Assembly (NCBI GenBank): GCA_013400155.1
Contig: VXBM01000144.1
Coordinates: 219,088 to 283,087, forward strand
Direction of reading: 5' to 3'
Length of the DNA stretch: 64,000 bases
Source: Helopsaltes ochotensis
Taxonomy: Eukaryota > Chordata > Aves > Passeriformes > Locustellidae
Made by a program: the position numbers and the translations under genes. This document shows, piece after piece, positions 1-14,000 of the stretch; positions within the stretch are counted from its first letter, which is position 1; every line of letters begins with the position of its first letter. The notes under the pieces were generated by a model that ran no database searches, was not told the origin of the DNA, and saw only the letters and a program-made list of their open reading frames with translations.

Positions 1-1509
1 ATTATATGTTAGGCAAGTAGTAAAGAGAAATGAAAGAACAAAAGAGAGGGCTCAGCTCTAGATATATGTTTACAGCTATCCTATGAAGTTAAGACAACCT
101 ATAATAGTGTATTTTAATTAAAAAAAAATAAAGCAAGGAAATATTTTGTGTTCATGAAATAAGAAAAGAAAATGTACTGCTTGGAACGGGAAAAAAACAT
201 CTCAGGGATTGAGTACATGCAGTTTATCACTTGATTCTCTTTCTGACAAATAAGTAGTGACTTATCAAAGATATCCTTACCACTGGGTTATGAATTTCTG
301 TAACAGTGTTCCAACAGATATCCTAAAACTGTTGTGTAACACACACCTGCAAGCACTCTCACCTGAATATTCAGGGATTTGGGCTCCAGGATGACAGTAC
401 AGTAAGAAACGGCAGAGTTACTGAGATGTTTTAAAAGTGGAGAACTCTCTCTACTTTTCAGCCTCCCTTAAGTCAGACAGAACTCACACCACAGGATCTC
501 ACTGACAGAAACAGATGCCGAAATCTTTCAAAACAATTGTGAATGATGCTTTGGCCTTTTGTTAGCCTTTCCTGTTCCAGATATTCACACCTCACTGGTC
601 ACATATTACAGAAGTGAAATTAAACAGCTATATTTATTTCTTGCCATGGTTTCCAATCTCCTTTGATTTTCTCCTCTACAGACAGATACTTCTAACTTTC
701 ACTAAACAATAATCTATACTTAAAATTAAGTATTATTTAGTATTTCACAGTTTAGCAGAAACTACAAAACATTAAGACTACCTCTTGATACTCCTGATAA
801 AAGATCTTGAACTGTCCACTGCTCAGCATGTGAAGAAGCTTGGCCAGCAGCAAAAAGAATATAATTTCCCCAGCTAGGGAGACATCATACTGAAGTCTCA
901 TGTTTCTGAATTTGAACTGGATACAAAAAAACCTCTGAGGTTCAAGACTGCCCACGTATTGTTGCTCTTTCATGCTGCCATATTTAACACGAGGAATTTT
1001 TTTTCCTTCAATTAAAAAGAGACTCAAGAATCACAGGTGTTCAAAACTTTGGCTCAGAACAACAGTAAACATTATTCATTGGAATTAAAGAGTGAGAGTG
1101 AGGGATTATAGTATTAAAGCTTCATTTTTATATTCTGCTGCATAGAAGTGTCTTCAAGCAGCTTGGGATGCATCCCGATCACCAACAGATGAAAAACATA
1201 TATAAAAATACTTGTGATAGTGGCTGTTTCTATATACTGACAGGGGCTTCCCTTGCTTTCAGAGTACCTGAACATAAAGCGTTGGCTGACAAAGCAAACA
1301 TACTAGAATTTGTCAAAGCATTTTAATGTCTTTGAACTTTTTCTATCACACGTCTTGGTCCAGGGCCATCACGCTGATGCAAAATCTTGCTCCCAAGGTA
1401 TTAAACCAGACGCTTGCTACAGGTCCGTGGCTATGTACAAACAAGCAGGGACCCCAAACATATCATACACGCAGCTACGTTAATACATTTTACAAGAACT
1501 TTTCCCTCC
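1..1509. other. 5' flank of ELP4; no confident gene
   Basis: This is AT-rich DNA upstream of the promoter region. In vertebrates IMMP1L (mitochondrial inner membrane peptidase subunit 1-like) is transcribed divergently from the ELP4 promoter. Its 5' end would therefore be expected here or in the gap on the minus strand. I looked for its signal peptidase motifs on the minus strand and found none. The only notable item is a 91-codon minus-strand open frame at 752-1027 with no recognised family. Confidence 0.5.
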
Positions 1510-1591
1510 CAGGCTCCTCTCGAAGGGGCTAATGCCGCGCCAGGCGAGCCCGTCCGCTCACGGCCCGGCGCCACAGACACCTCGGGCACCC

Positions 1592-1924
1592 NNNNNNNNN
1601 NNNNNNNNNNNNNNNNNNNNNNNNNNNNNNNNNNNNNNNNNNNNNNNNNNNNNNNNNNNNNNNNNNNNNNNNNNNNNNNNNNNNNNNNNNNNNNNNNNNN
1701 NNNNNNNNNNNNNNNNNNNNNNNNNNNNNNNNNNNNNNNNNNNNNNNNNNNNNNNNNNNNNNNNNNNNNNNNNNNNNNNNNNNNNNNNNNNNNNNNNNNN
1801 NNNNNNNNNNNNNNNNNNNNNNNNNNNNNNNNNNNNNNNNNNNNNNNNNNNNNNNNNNNNNNNNNNNNNNNNNNNNNNNNNNNNNNNNNNNNNNNNNNNN
1901 NNNNNNNNNNNNNNNNNNNNNNNN
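1592..1924. other. Assembly gap (333 N)
   Basis: The run of N sits in the middle of the GC-rich promoter region and removes the 5' UTR and first part of the coding sequence of ELP4. Open frames that run through it are artefacts. Confidence 0.99.
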
Positions 1925-2024
1925 GCCGGGCCCCGACCCCCCGCTCTCCCGGGCACTCGGCCCTCGGTGCGCCACGGGCAGCTGCTGCTCTCCAGCGGGC
2001 TGCCCTCCCTGGACTGTGTGCTAG
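1925..2024 (+). CDS. ELP4: ELP4 coding exon 1 (3' part)
   Basis: The exon starts inside the assembly gap, so its start codon and first roughly 40 codons are missing. The visible part reads in frame through GTRPSVRHGQLLLSSGLPSL to LDCVL, followed by one base of a Gly codon. The donor is GTTGGT at 2025. This is the start of the RecA-like domain. The reading frame stays open into the intron, but family similarity stops exactly at the donor. Confidence 0.93.
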
Positions 2025-5000
2025 GTTGGTGGGAGCGGGAGTGGGACCCGGTGCTGCGCCCCCTCCGCCCCGCCGCCCTCCCCCTGCCTGCCCCTCGCCT
2101 CCCGTAACCCGCGGCTGCTCCCGCAGGCTTCTCCCTCCTCCCCGCAGTCCCGGGGCTTGGGGGGAGGGCGGCAGGGGGAAGGAGGACGGGGCGAGGCAGG
2201 ACGCGTTTGCCGCCTTGAGCTTGCGGAGGAGCTTGGCCCTGAGCAGCCTTTGCGGAGCGCAGCCCCGCTCCGTCCCTGGAGCGAGCAGTGCCTGTCCCGC
2301 TGTCACAGGGAGGGCTGGGCGGGTTTCGGCTTGGAAAGCCGCGTGTGCTCTGTGAACGTCGGGTAGTTCGGCTTCTCCGGCGGGGCAGGTGTTGGAATGT
2401 GCTGTGACTCTCAGGGCGTCTTTTCTGCTTTGCTCGCCGCAGCTATGTCATTAAAGTGCCCCGCTTAGATAAATTGCACTGGCGTGACGCTGGTTTTGCT
2501 GTCTGTGGGTCTGCCTTTTCCTGCTGTTGCTGTCAGGGTGTGAGATGGTCCCGTGGACTCATCTGTTGTGGCAATTGCTGTGTTATCCGTGTCATGAACT
2601 GGCGCTTTCCCCTAGATTGGGAACTAGTTCATTTGCGGGTATAAACAGCGTGGTTTATCAGTGTGCACCAGGGCTCTGTGATCCTCTAACTTCACACACT
2701 TGCAGTGCATCTTTAATGTACATAGATGGGACTTTTAGGTGAGAATGGCCTGACTTTAGCTTTGTTCGTTCATCCTTGGAGTACACAGATTATGCCACTT
2801 TTCTCCCCAGGGATACTCTATATGATTAATGATAATATAAAAGTTGTATCCATTGTATAAAGGACTTTTGGCAGCGTGTAGAGAATTCTGTGTGTGTGTT
2901 TGCCTGCACTTTCATCAGGGATTAAGATTATTGTAGAAGAAGCTTTTCCTACTTGAAAGAGAAATATTTCATTAAGTGAGAGTAGTTTGTGAAGCCTTTT
3001 AATTGCATGAAGAACAGATTTGCATTGGATATTCCAGTTCATATTCCCTTTTAGAAACAGTGGATTTTGCACAGCATGGCTCTGAAGTTACAGACAGCTC
3101 CTGTGGTGGCACTCCCCTAAAATTCTAGGCACCTGCTAACACAGTTAGTGGTTTGTTATGGAAGCTGAGGACACTTCCAAATAAAACCAGGATCCCTTCT
3201 ACATTTTCCTTGTCTTTTAAATATTTCATAATTTCCTGATCTTACTAATATTTATACTTGAATATCAAGGAAATTCCTTACTTCTAGGAACAGCAACTTT
3301 GGAAAGTACTTTTAGATGGGCTTTTTTGGGTTATGGCATCTCTGAAAACCTGGACTCTACGTTCCTATGTTAAACCTTGGGTAACCTCCTAGCCTTAAAT
3401 CCCTGATTTTTGGAGGCTGAGTGGGTAGGCCAGGAAAGACTCATGCTAAGCATGCTGACTATAATAAAGTTTCCACTGATGCCAAGCATTGTTGAACAGA
3501 GCTCCAGCTGGGTGAACCTGTTCAGAATCACTGATTTTGGAGACTGAGGAGGGACCTCAAGAATTTACCATCTGCAGCCTTAAAGTGGGCTCAGCTCTGA
3601 ATTCAGAGCTGATTGCTCAGGGCTTTTTCCAGTGGAGTCTTGAAAATTTGCAATGGCAGAGATTTTGCCGCACCTCAGGATAACCCAGTCCAATGTTTAA
3701 TTGTTTTTGTAGGGAATTTTTTTTTCCTTATATCCACTGCAAATGTCCCGTTTCAGATCCCATTTGTTGCTTGTTGCCTTCCCACTGCACCTCAGTAAGG
3801 AGCTCAGCTGTGTGTCAGTAGTTTCTCTTGGGTACCACCTTTTCCTCTCCAAGCTGAACAAGCCCATTTCCTTCAGCCACTTCTCTTGCATCAGTTGCCC
3901 CATTTTCATTCCCCTCCCTGGACTCACTTCAGTTTATCTTTATTCTTTGTTGAATAGAGGGGCTCAAAATCATCTGGGCCTTCTGTTCCAGATGTGGTCT
4001 GGTGAGTGCTGAGTAAAGGGGAGCATCCTTTGAGCATCTGACTGAGCCCTCTGATGGTGCACCAGCACCACTCTGCTGGTGACTCTACGAGTGTTCGAGT
4101 GTTGACTTGTTATGCTTTGTGTCCTTTTTCTGCTTCATAAATATGTTGCAGAATGCTGTTTATGTGTTTCTGTAAGATACTGGTACTTTTCTTCTTTTGT
4201 CTTGCCCACTAGCAGTTAAGTAATCGACTGTACAAATGTTTAATTTTTATTGTCACCAGGGACTGAGGACAATCTCTTTTTTTGTTTTTGTGGTTTTGGT
4301 TTTTTTTTTGGTGTAAATTCCCAATGGAAGTTACTAGGATCTCTATTAGTCTGGTATTTTCATATACATAGTTTGTAACAGTCACTAGGCAGTCTTGTAG
4401 ATCTCTGACTTGGGCCTGAATTTAAGTTTACTCTGTTCAGAATCTGTAATCCAGATACAGAATTATTTGCTAGACATGAAGGTACAGCTTGTGAGTGAGT
4501 GAGGGAAAGCATGGTGTTTACCACACACAGCTCTAACCAGGAGCTTCTGAAGAGAGGAAAAGGCAAAGAATCCAAGGAAGAGTTTTTTTCACCCTACAGC
4601 TGCTGGCTGATTGGTGCATTGTTATGAGTCACTCTAAAGGAGTGGATTTCCTTTGGAAGAGAAGTGGTGGATAAATGCTGGATTTCAAACGCTGTGTTAC
4701 CATCAGGGCACTCTGCACTTTCAGACTTTATATTCAAGTTTATTTTCAAGGTTTATGGGCTATATATGGCTGATGTGTGCCAGAGCAATTCTCTGCAATG
4801 AGCTGCAATTGTTGTGTAACATAACCATCACATGCCTGGTATTGAATGTTTTCTTTCAGGCTGCTTGGAAAAAAGGTCAGGGATATGCTTTGAAAACAAT
4901 CTGGACACTTCTCAGCTTGCAAAGTTTGTTGTGCTTCTCTCCATAAGATCTTAAATCTCTCTGCTATAAGTAGCAATGTGGAAAGTTACAAGTCTTGCTT

Positions 5001-8000
5001 AGGGGGTTATATGTGCTACTGCCTTAGATACTGGCAAAGAAAAATTAAAATTGTGAAATTAGGAAGAATAATAAGTTCACAGCAGCTTTCTTGGGAAACT
5101 TGATTCCATCAGCATTCCTGATATTTTTTCCTGTTGTCTGTCTTTTGTTTAATTTACTAGTATTGTTGCTTGTTGTAATATGAAGATGTAACCATGGTAA
5201 CTGCAATAGTTTTGCATTCCCTCTAAGACACTTGTTCAATCCACTCACTACATCTGATAACATAAGGACAATGCTCTGACCTGAATTTGCCTTTAGCAAG
5301 CAGAGTATGTGCACATATGTTACATCTCTGGCTTGTAGAAACAGTACCACTGATGACCTGAAAATACAGCTTGAGAGAATTTTGGCTGCACTGTTTGACA
5401 AACAAATTCACTGTAAAAGCAGAAGAGACGCTACTTCTGTCTGGCTGCAAGTGAGCTTTTTCTAACCAAGATTTTACGGTCCTTATTGCCATGAAGTAAT
5501 ACATTACTTATGGCTGCTGTGATTATATTTTCTATACCAGCCTAGGATTTGGTAAAATCTCAATATTTGGGGCTTTTCTTTACTATGGGCTGTATAGAGT
5601 ATGTGTTCATTTTAAATAACTGCTGTTAGTAACCTGTGTGTTCTGTCTCCCTGAATAATTAAATGTAGTGAAAATTGGAAGTATGCTTTGTATCAAGCAT
5701 CGGTGTGATTTCAGATTTTGTTCTGGTTTTTTTGCTTTCCCCTGTGGTACATCTTTTGGGTTCATTTGCATTTATCTCCTGAACAAATAAATGGAACAAA
5801 AATCATGGGCTTAGAACATGGGGATTTCACGAGTGATTCTGACTTTCTGATAAACAGCAGTTAAAATTGGTGGGGTTTCGGGGGTTTTTTTTAATATCTA
5901 GAAAATGCTTGATTACCTGATCGGCTTGCTGTAGATATTGAGGCATTTGTACATCTTGACTCAGGAGTTTAGCTTGAGACATCTGCTTCTCTGTAACTAT
6001 GAAATTAGTAGCTGACTAAACATTTTCACTGCCAAGTACTGCTCGAATTGTGGTGCATCATGTCATGATGGCAAAGTGATCCTGTTCTGGTTTTAATTCA
6101 GGTGCTGTTATGCAACAATATTAGCACTTTCTGGCCTATGGGAGAGCAATTTGCTTTTTCTCTTCCTTCTGAGTATACGGCAAGATTACAGATACTGCAG
6201 GCATTTGTAGTCCCACCAGCAGAGCTGAAGATTAGGAATTTGATCCAGCTCATATTGGAATCAATTTCTAGTGGAGTTTATTGAGCTCTTAAAAATGTAA
6301 AAATGAAAGAGCCTGTTCACTGGAGTCCATCTATGCAGCCCAGAATTGACTTCTGGAGCTCTGCATACTGTGCTGATGGGATTCATCAATTAGTTTCTTC
6401 CTAACTTGCTTTTAAGTCAGTACAAAATTGCAGACAACATCCTGCAGTTTCCATGCAAAATACTTCAGTAGGCTGGTTACATATGGCCATTTGAACACTT
6501 CCAGGGATTTTTAGCTTTTCTGTCACAGTCTTGTATAATTGTTTAAAAAAAAAAAGTCTGATTTCAGGTTATCCCACTATTGTAATTCTTGGAACTCAGA
6601 TTATAAATCAATGTATTCTTTCACTAAAATAAAATTAATTCTTATTTCACCGTCCTTGTAAAAGAATTCATGGAGTTATTATGTTCAAGACCTACTGTAA
6701 AGAACTTTAATGTCTTCAGTAGTGAATGTTTTTTCATAGTGAGTGTTGTGATGTTTATGATCTCCCAGTCAGGTTTCAGTGGGTGGAAGTCTTGCTGCCA
6801 TGTCAGTTCTCAGCAGTAAGATAAGCAGTGGAGCCAGGATTTTGCCTCAAAGATTTAGGTGGGAATTTGCTAAAATCTACTAAAATCTTAATAGGTCACT
6901 TAGCTTACATCCTTCTTGATACAATGGAATATCACTTGACAGTGATTAATATTAGTTCAGTTTGGTGAATGTTTACTCACTTGAGTCATCCCGGTAAAAA
7001 TCTGCTGGCTCAGACCCTACATCAGCACTGTAGTACTTGAGTGTGGTTGCGTAGAGCTCTGCAGGATCTTTTTACCACAATGATGATAGTACAGTATATT
7101 GTGAAAGTAATTGTAATGTGCAGTATATAATTACATGTAATGTATAATTATTTCATAATAGAGAATTGTAGTAAGTATTGCAAAGGTAATTAAAATGTTG
7201 TTCACTTTTATATTTTTAAATTCCCTGTTATCACCTTTCTTTGACTTACAAACTATGAAAAGTTAATTGTTCTCTAACATAGTATTAAAATGTAGTCTTA
7301 CTTTATTCTTCATTTTGTTTTGTTTCCAGGTGGAGGCGTAGCTGTTGGAACCCTTCTTCTTATTGGTTAGTATAGAATATATAGATACTTAAAGCTATAT
7401 ACTGAAGCATTTCACTCTTCAATGTATTCATTAAACAGCCTCTCTTTTCACTCTTTTTTAAAGTCAGATTTTAAGAAAGTATAACCCTCAGGTTCTTTCA
7501 CTTTATGGTAGCCTTCAGAATGGACTGTTGTCTATCTCAAGAATTACTGGAGGTGAATTAAAAACTTAATTTTATACAGGCTTGAGCACCCACGAAAAAT
7601 ACCCCAGAGTTCTGTTTGAAAACGGCATTTAGCACATTTCAGGAATTATTAGCAAAGTAGACAAATTAGTTAAGATTTTCTAAAGTGCTGTTAGATGCAA
7701 ACTTTGTACCACCAAAAAGGGGTTTGTTTAAGTTTGGCTATCTGAGGAAGATGTCTAATGCAGAATCTTTCAATCTTGTGGTTGCCAGAATCAGCTGAGA
7801 GCAAAGTGATGGAAGCCTGCTTTCTGTCAGGTTGTGGATGAGGCACACTGATGTGATTAAACAGGTTGCACCAGAATTCTCTTTACAGATCACAGTGTGA
7901 CTCTCTGGAACCATGTCTACATTGCAGCTGAGATGTCCAGCTTTCCTTTCTGTTTGATTGAGTTGATACAAAACCAGCAGAAAAATTAAGAATTCTTGTA

Positions 8001-11000
8001 TTAGTCTCTGCCCTGAAGGAGCACTTGAATCTCATGACTCTCATAATTGAGAACAGTGACTAGATTTCAGCCTTGCCTAGGGACAAAGCAGACTGGCACA
8101 TGCCTGGGTGATTTGGGTGGCTTCAAAGAAGTTGTGCCTATAGTATTTTAAGAGCCTGCTTCTCTCTAGTGATAGACACCAATAGAAGCTCTTCAGAGTG
8201 TGGTTTTTCAGCCTTGAAACTTAATCAGTAATCTTCATTCATTTTCTAAAAGGGATGAAAACATTGTGGTCCCAATATTTTATCTGTGTTTACTTTTCCT
8301 TTGGAAAGACAACCATTGCTTGGGAAACTGAATTTGTATCTAGAGTTTTGGTTACGTATTTTGAATCATTACAATTCAAAAATTGATCCTAACACTGAAG
8401 AACCAAACAGTGGGAATTGGGGAAAACTTATTTGAAGTTTAGCCACTATTAGAAGTTTAGCCACTATTGGAATTACAGTGTGTTACTTTCTGTTGGTATA
8501 GGGCTCATGTAACCTGCACTAGAGACTGAATAAAATTTTCCGTTTGCCATTGAGCAAGTTAATTGCTCCCACTATGGCTTGTTGTTATTTCAAGGCTAGT
8601 CGTTATTTCTGCATTTTATCCATTAGAAACAGTTGTTGATGTGTCTCTGAGTCTTAGAAAATGCTGATTTTTACAAAACGTATATAAATTAGTGTATGGT
8701 GTGGTGCAAATTAAGTAATTTGAATAGTTGCTTACCAGAAAAAAAATAACTGATGTTACCTAATTCCAGCGATTCGCAGGTATGAGAACAGCTGCTATCC
8801 TGCTGTGGTAAAGGAAGAAGAAGAAAAAAATTAGAACCTATTATAGTTTACATAAATCAGTAATTGTGAGACTAGATTAATTTTGTCTTGCCATTACAAT
8901 ATTCACTGCCCCTTCCAGCAGACAGACTGAGTGGAATCCAATGAACCTACTAGCAGGAAAAATGTCATTAATTGAAAGAAGCGATGCAATACTTCACCAC
9001 AGGTTGTTGTGGCTGTGGAGAACAGTCATGTGAATGCTGCTGGCTTGATGGAACATTTTTCTTGAAAGGATTTTTACCTGAACTTTGTTTCCTCTGAGTA
9101 CCTGTCTGGCCATACTCGGTGGTAGGTTTTAATTTACTTGTCCCCTACATAGGTTGTGTACTTGTGGTCTGATATGAAACAGCTTGACAGAAACCCAAAT
9201 GAGAACGTCTCTTTTAGATTTGGAAACTGATATTTTTTTTCCCAAATGAGACTTAACATATGTTATTTTGAAACGTATAATTATATACAAAAAGTCTTAA
9301 AGCAGGAACTATATTTAGTCGTGACTCATTAGTCTAAAAATTTTGAGACTAATTTTTAAAGTTAGTGTGAGTAGCATTGTAATGATATTGTTAGATTATC
9401 CTGTCAGCATACCAAGAAATTCTGTCATGAGCTTAGTCTAGACAAGCTTAATATTATCAAGATTGAAGCTGTCAGTGATAAACCTCCTAGGAAGATCTTT
9501 CTGTGTTGTACTCCAAGTGTTATAAAAAGGTTAAATTCTTCCCCTTTCCTTCAACATTCTCTAAGGCGAGAATAAATTGCATTACTTTTAGCTTAGCTCT
9601 CTTTGGAAATTAAATGCTCATCTTCATTATTTGATGCATTATCTTGGTTAATTTAACCAAATAATAGTAGATTCAGGGTATTAAAATATTTATTTTAACT
9701 GTTGTGTTCTGGAGATGTAGTAATGGCAGAGGTTACTTGATAAGACTGTAAAATATTGTTTGAAATATAAGTGTACAAGTTTTTTAAACTCAATTCATAA
9801 TAAAGAGCACTGTGATTTTCAGTTGAACTTAATTCTATCATATATTCTTTTGACAGTGTTTTAATTATATGAAAATTAGAGACTTGAAGCATGTGGTATT
9901 CTCATGGAAGACCCTACCTACCAGAGCAGCTTGAAACTTCCTGGGATTTGTTCATCTAACAAGAGCTAGGATTTTAACTAATACTTTAGTTTTAAAAAAT
10001 TCTTACAGTAGTGGGTTTCTAAGAAGCGTTCTGATGTGGAACCCCATCGAAGTAGCTTGTTCAGTATGAATGTGAGACCACACATTTGTGGATTTATCTG
10101 AACCTGCTGCAGAAGATGAGCTTCCCAGAGTCTCCCTTTTCAAAACAAACCAGTGGTATAAGCTCACCCCTTCCCCTCTCCACTCTAATGTACATCAAGC
10201 TGTTGCATGTGTGTTTTGCCAGCCCAGGAAGAGTTTGCAGGAGGATATTATTTTGTTTTTAAATGTAAGCTTTGTTTATATAACATGTTCTGCATAGTGA
10301 GCTATGGCACCCTCACTAAATGTGTAAGAACCTATTCTTGCTTACCTTTAAAAGCCCCAGTTTTGACAAGGTCACTGAGAGCTAAATGTTTTAAAGATTA
10401 TCAGTATGGAGGGGTTTTGTTGGTAGCTGAGGTCAGTTATTAAAAGTTAAAGTTGTCTAGTAGAAAACAGGTCTATACTTGTACATTCCAAGCCTTGAAG
10501 CAGTTTCAGCTACTTTCATTAGCTACTATTATTTTTGTTAGGCATTCTATTTAACCTGACTGGTAAGAGCTCTCTTCACTTGTCAATATAATTGAATTTA
10601 TCATCTTTTTAAAGCTGAAAAAGATAAGAGAGGTAAAAAACAGTGATTTGCTACATATAATTCTACAAAATACCAGTTAGCAGAATTCACCTTCCTGAAG
10701 TATGGCCAAATGCCAAATATTGTAACTTATATGTTTGACAACTCTGGTTTGGCATGTGCTAATTAAATGCAAGTGACACAAAGTATATCCCCTCAAGCTT
10801 AGTAAATGTGGACATTAGAAAAGTATCTTTTAAATGGAATTTCAGATTATTAAAAAAATCTCGTTTTATAACCTGCAGCAATTTAGAGAGATGTTTCATA
10901 GCTAGAGAAAGACACACCTTAGGTCACAGGACCACAATGTAGATCCATCTATCTGGTAAAAGAATTATCAATACTGATAGGCTATGACAGGCTTTTGGCA

Positions 11001-14000
11001 GCTTTAGGGCAACCTGTCTAGACTTTGTACAGAGAAAAACAAAATAAGCCATCTGTACGTTACATTGTTGCAGGCTTATTCTTTCCTCTTACAGCTCTCA
11101 TAATTTTAAGCAATTATACTACAAATGACCACTGGAATTTTTCAAAGACATTCATGCTGTTTAATATAGTGATGTTTGAAAGTCAGGTATTATAAATACA
11201 GTTATTTATAGATATGATATTTTTTACCTTAGAGTGGATTTTGTTCCTGACTTTTTATTCCTCTTCCACTTCTAGTGCCTATTCTGCATCCCTCTCTTGG
11301 AACATGAATGCCTCTGTGCAGAGGGAGTTTTTCCTTAAGGTCATATGGTTGCATATCAATTTTTATAATTGGATTTGTTTCCTTAATTTTTAAATCAATT
11401 ATATTTTTACAGTGCCTCACGCATATCTGCTCTCTTTTGTTTTCTGTGCCCTAGATAGAAGCCTTAAGATTCTATACCTAATTCTATGACCCACAAGTTT
11501 CTTTGAGTAGTAGCTACAGACAGTCCGTGCACAAAGGTGCTGAGAATGTCCCTTATGTATTTGATAGCCTATACAGTGCAGTGCTGAAAAAACCCATAAA
11601 TAGGAATTGGTCTTTATCCTTAGTGTTCAGCAAGGTTATATGTTGGAATTCACTGTGCTCATAGTGACAATACTGCTCTTTCTCCATGACTGTTTCAGCC
11701 ATGAAAGCACGCTCATCTGGAAAGAGACCAATGCATTGCCATCACAATAGACTATTTTATTTATGTCCCTATCTGTAGCATCAGAAGAGCTTTTGTCCTG
11801 GAGACAATATGCATAACTTCTAGGTAAATAATCTCTTTTCCTTGTATAGTTTCACGCTTCACTGGTTACTCACCTGCTACTTAGCTGGAGAACACTCTTT
11901 GTTCCAAAAGAATTGGAGAAAGCTCGGCAGTGCTGTGTGACTTGCAGTGACTGGACCCAGAAAAGAAGTTGCAGCTGCAAGAGTCTTATTTGTTTATGTG
12001 CCTTAGTAGCTGGAAGTGAAGTTCACAATGAGGGCTGCTGACAGGGCAGCTCTTTAGTGTGGAGCCTGAGACTAAAGATTTGGGCCAGGCTTGTCCGAAG
12101 TGCTGACTAAAATGATCTGAATTGTTAGTTCCTACAAGTACTGAGTGAAGGTAGTTCTTTTGGATGTGGAGGAGTTTGGAAAGATAAAAGTAACAGTTGA
12201 AATTTTATTGTAGCCATTCAAATGCTAAGTCCAAGCATTATCAGGAAAGTATTTCATTCTGGGATTCTGTGGAAGTAATCAGTGAGCTGCTGAAGTACCT
12301 GTGCTAAATGATTTGTTTATTTACAAGAAGAAAGCTGTACTCCTTTGGTCTTGAATAGTACCATAACTATTGAAGCCAGGGTACAATGGATGCTATCAGA
12401 AAAGCCCCATATGGATGCACTTTAGATCTTTTGAATACCACAAAAGTTTAGTGACCTAGAAATGAATCAATAAAAAGCATCCTCTATCTGACAAATTGAA
12501 GAACTGAGGAATTCTTACAGATGCATTGACTTTAACAATTCTAGATACACTGTCTGTAAAGGCTTTCTGAGACACATCTAATCCTTAGAGTACTGTAGAA
12601 GACTATGAGGTGGTTTATATTTAGATCACTCTCCAATTCTTAATTTAATTTTTTTACTCTAAGTTTACTCCTATGAAAATCAATTTAAGAAGGAAGAAAG
12701 GCTTATGTTAAAATGATGTGTCCTTACACTGAATGTGTTTTTAATTTGCTAACTTGAACATTCCTTGTTGGTTTCCAAAATATGTTTAGGAAGGGTATGG
12801 CAGTGTAAGAACTTCTCTAGCCTGTTATATTACAGATATGTCAGTGAGTCAACAAAATTAATTATTATCTTTGATAAGTCAGTTAAAAGGTTTTTATCCC
12901 TGTTATTTGTTGCTTTATTTCTACGATATGTTTTAACATTTCAGCATTTCAAATAAAATTTGAGAAAAATTCTTCTTAATTATTACAGCTGTACTTCTTC
13001 TTAGCTTAGTTAAATAATCACCAACACATCTTATGATTTCTTGTACTTATCCATGGTTTATGGAGTTTTCATGTTATGTTTGGCACAAAAAATTGAATGT
13101 GTTCTTTACTTTCTAAGGAATAATTAGTATCAAAAATGATGATGCAGAATGACTGTACACACAGACTCAAGCCATAAAACCCTTGGATTAAATGAGATAT
13201 TTTCTTATATTTCATTAAATGTCAGTTAAGTACATATCAACTCAGTGTTTCTGTGCCTCAGATGGTGAAGAAGGTGAACTTTAACCTGTAGATAAAAATT
13301 GGGAACCCAAGAATTTTCATTCAAGGATGATGTAAATATTACAGCTGGGGATCTTTCCAGAATGCCTGACAAGTGTTCTTTTTCCTCTTTTGTTCAAAGG
13401 GAGAGATCTAACAGAATTGTCTCCCTCCAGTGACATCTGCTGCAGTGATGTGATTACAGGGAGCCTTGGTGGCTTCTTCTTGGTAGCTCAGACAATTTTA
13501 AAAAAATGTAGATCTCATGCTGCCACTTTGATTTCTAGAGGTCTTTGGTTCTTAAATTGAGAGCTTTATAGATGGAGATTAGTACATGGGAGTCAATATA
13601 CTGTGAATAATATATTACTGATAATAATTCAGTAAGCAGACACAGCATGAATAACTAGAGAGAGCCAGTGTTTGAGAGGGCAGGAGCTGTCTGTGTTCTG
13701 GACTGCAGCTGTAAGGGACACTTACTCAGCATTGGGGTTTTATTTTCCACTTGAAACAGTTTAAGATTTAAGCAGGCTACAAAGACTGTATTTATGAAAT
13801 ATGACGGTAATACTTCTTCACTTCACCACTTGGGTGGTGTCAGTTCTGCCTTTTGTTTCTGTAAGGGTAGTGTTTCAGTTTTATCTGAGTCGTGTGTCCA
13901 TACATGGATCTACATCCTCAGTCTCATCACTGAGTTAGTAGGAAGGCAGTTCTTCAGTAACACTATTAGTGGCTTTATAAGGATGCAAGAGTAAACGGTA

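Larger units (their letters stand above)
1510..2400. promoter_or_regulatory. ELP4: GC- and CpG-rich promoter region of ELP4 (probably bidirectional)
   Basis: Base composition shifts sharply to GC-rich with frequent CpG between about 1510 and 2400, surrounding exon 1. This is the usual picture of a housekeeping CpG-island promoter. The transcription start and start codon lie in the N gap at 1592-1924. A shared promoter with divergent IMMP1L is inferred from vertebrate gene order, not seen in the sequence. Confidence 0.75.

Noticed and set aside
1..1591. A coding exon of IMMP1L on the minus strand
   Set aside because: It is expected by synteny, but no signal-peptidase motif could be read. The exons are probably further left or in the gap.
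1414..2366. Long overlapping open frames on both strands across the promoter region
   Set aside because: They run through the N gap and GC-rich DNA where stops are rare. Only 1925-2024 matches a protein family.
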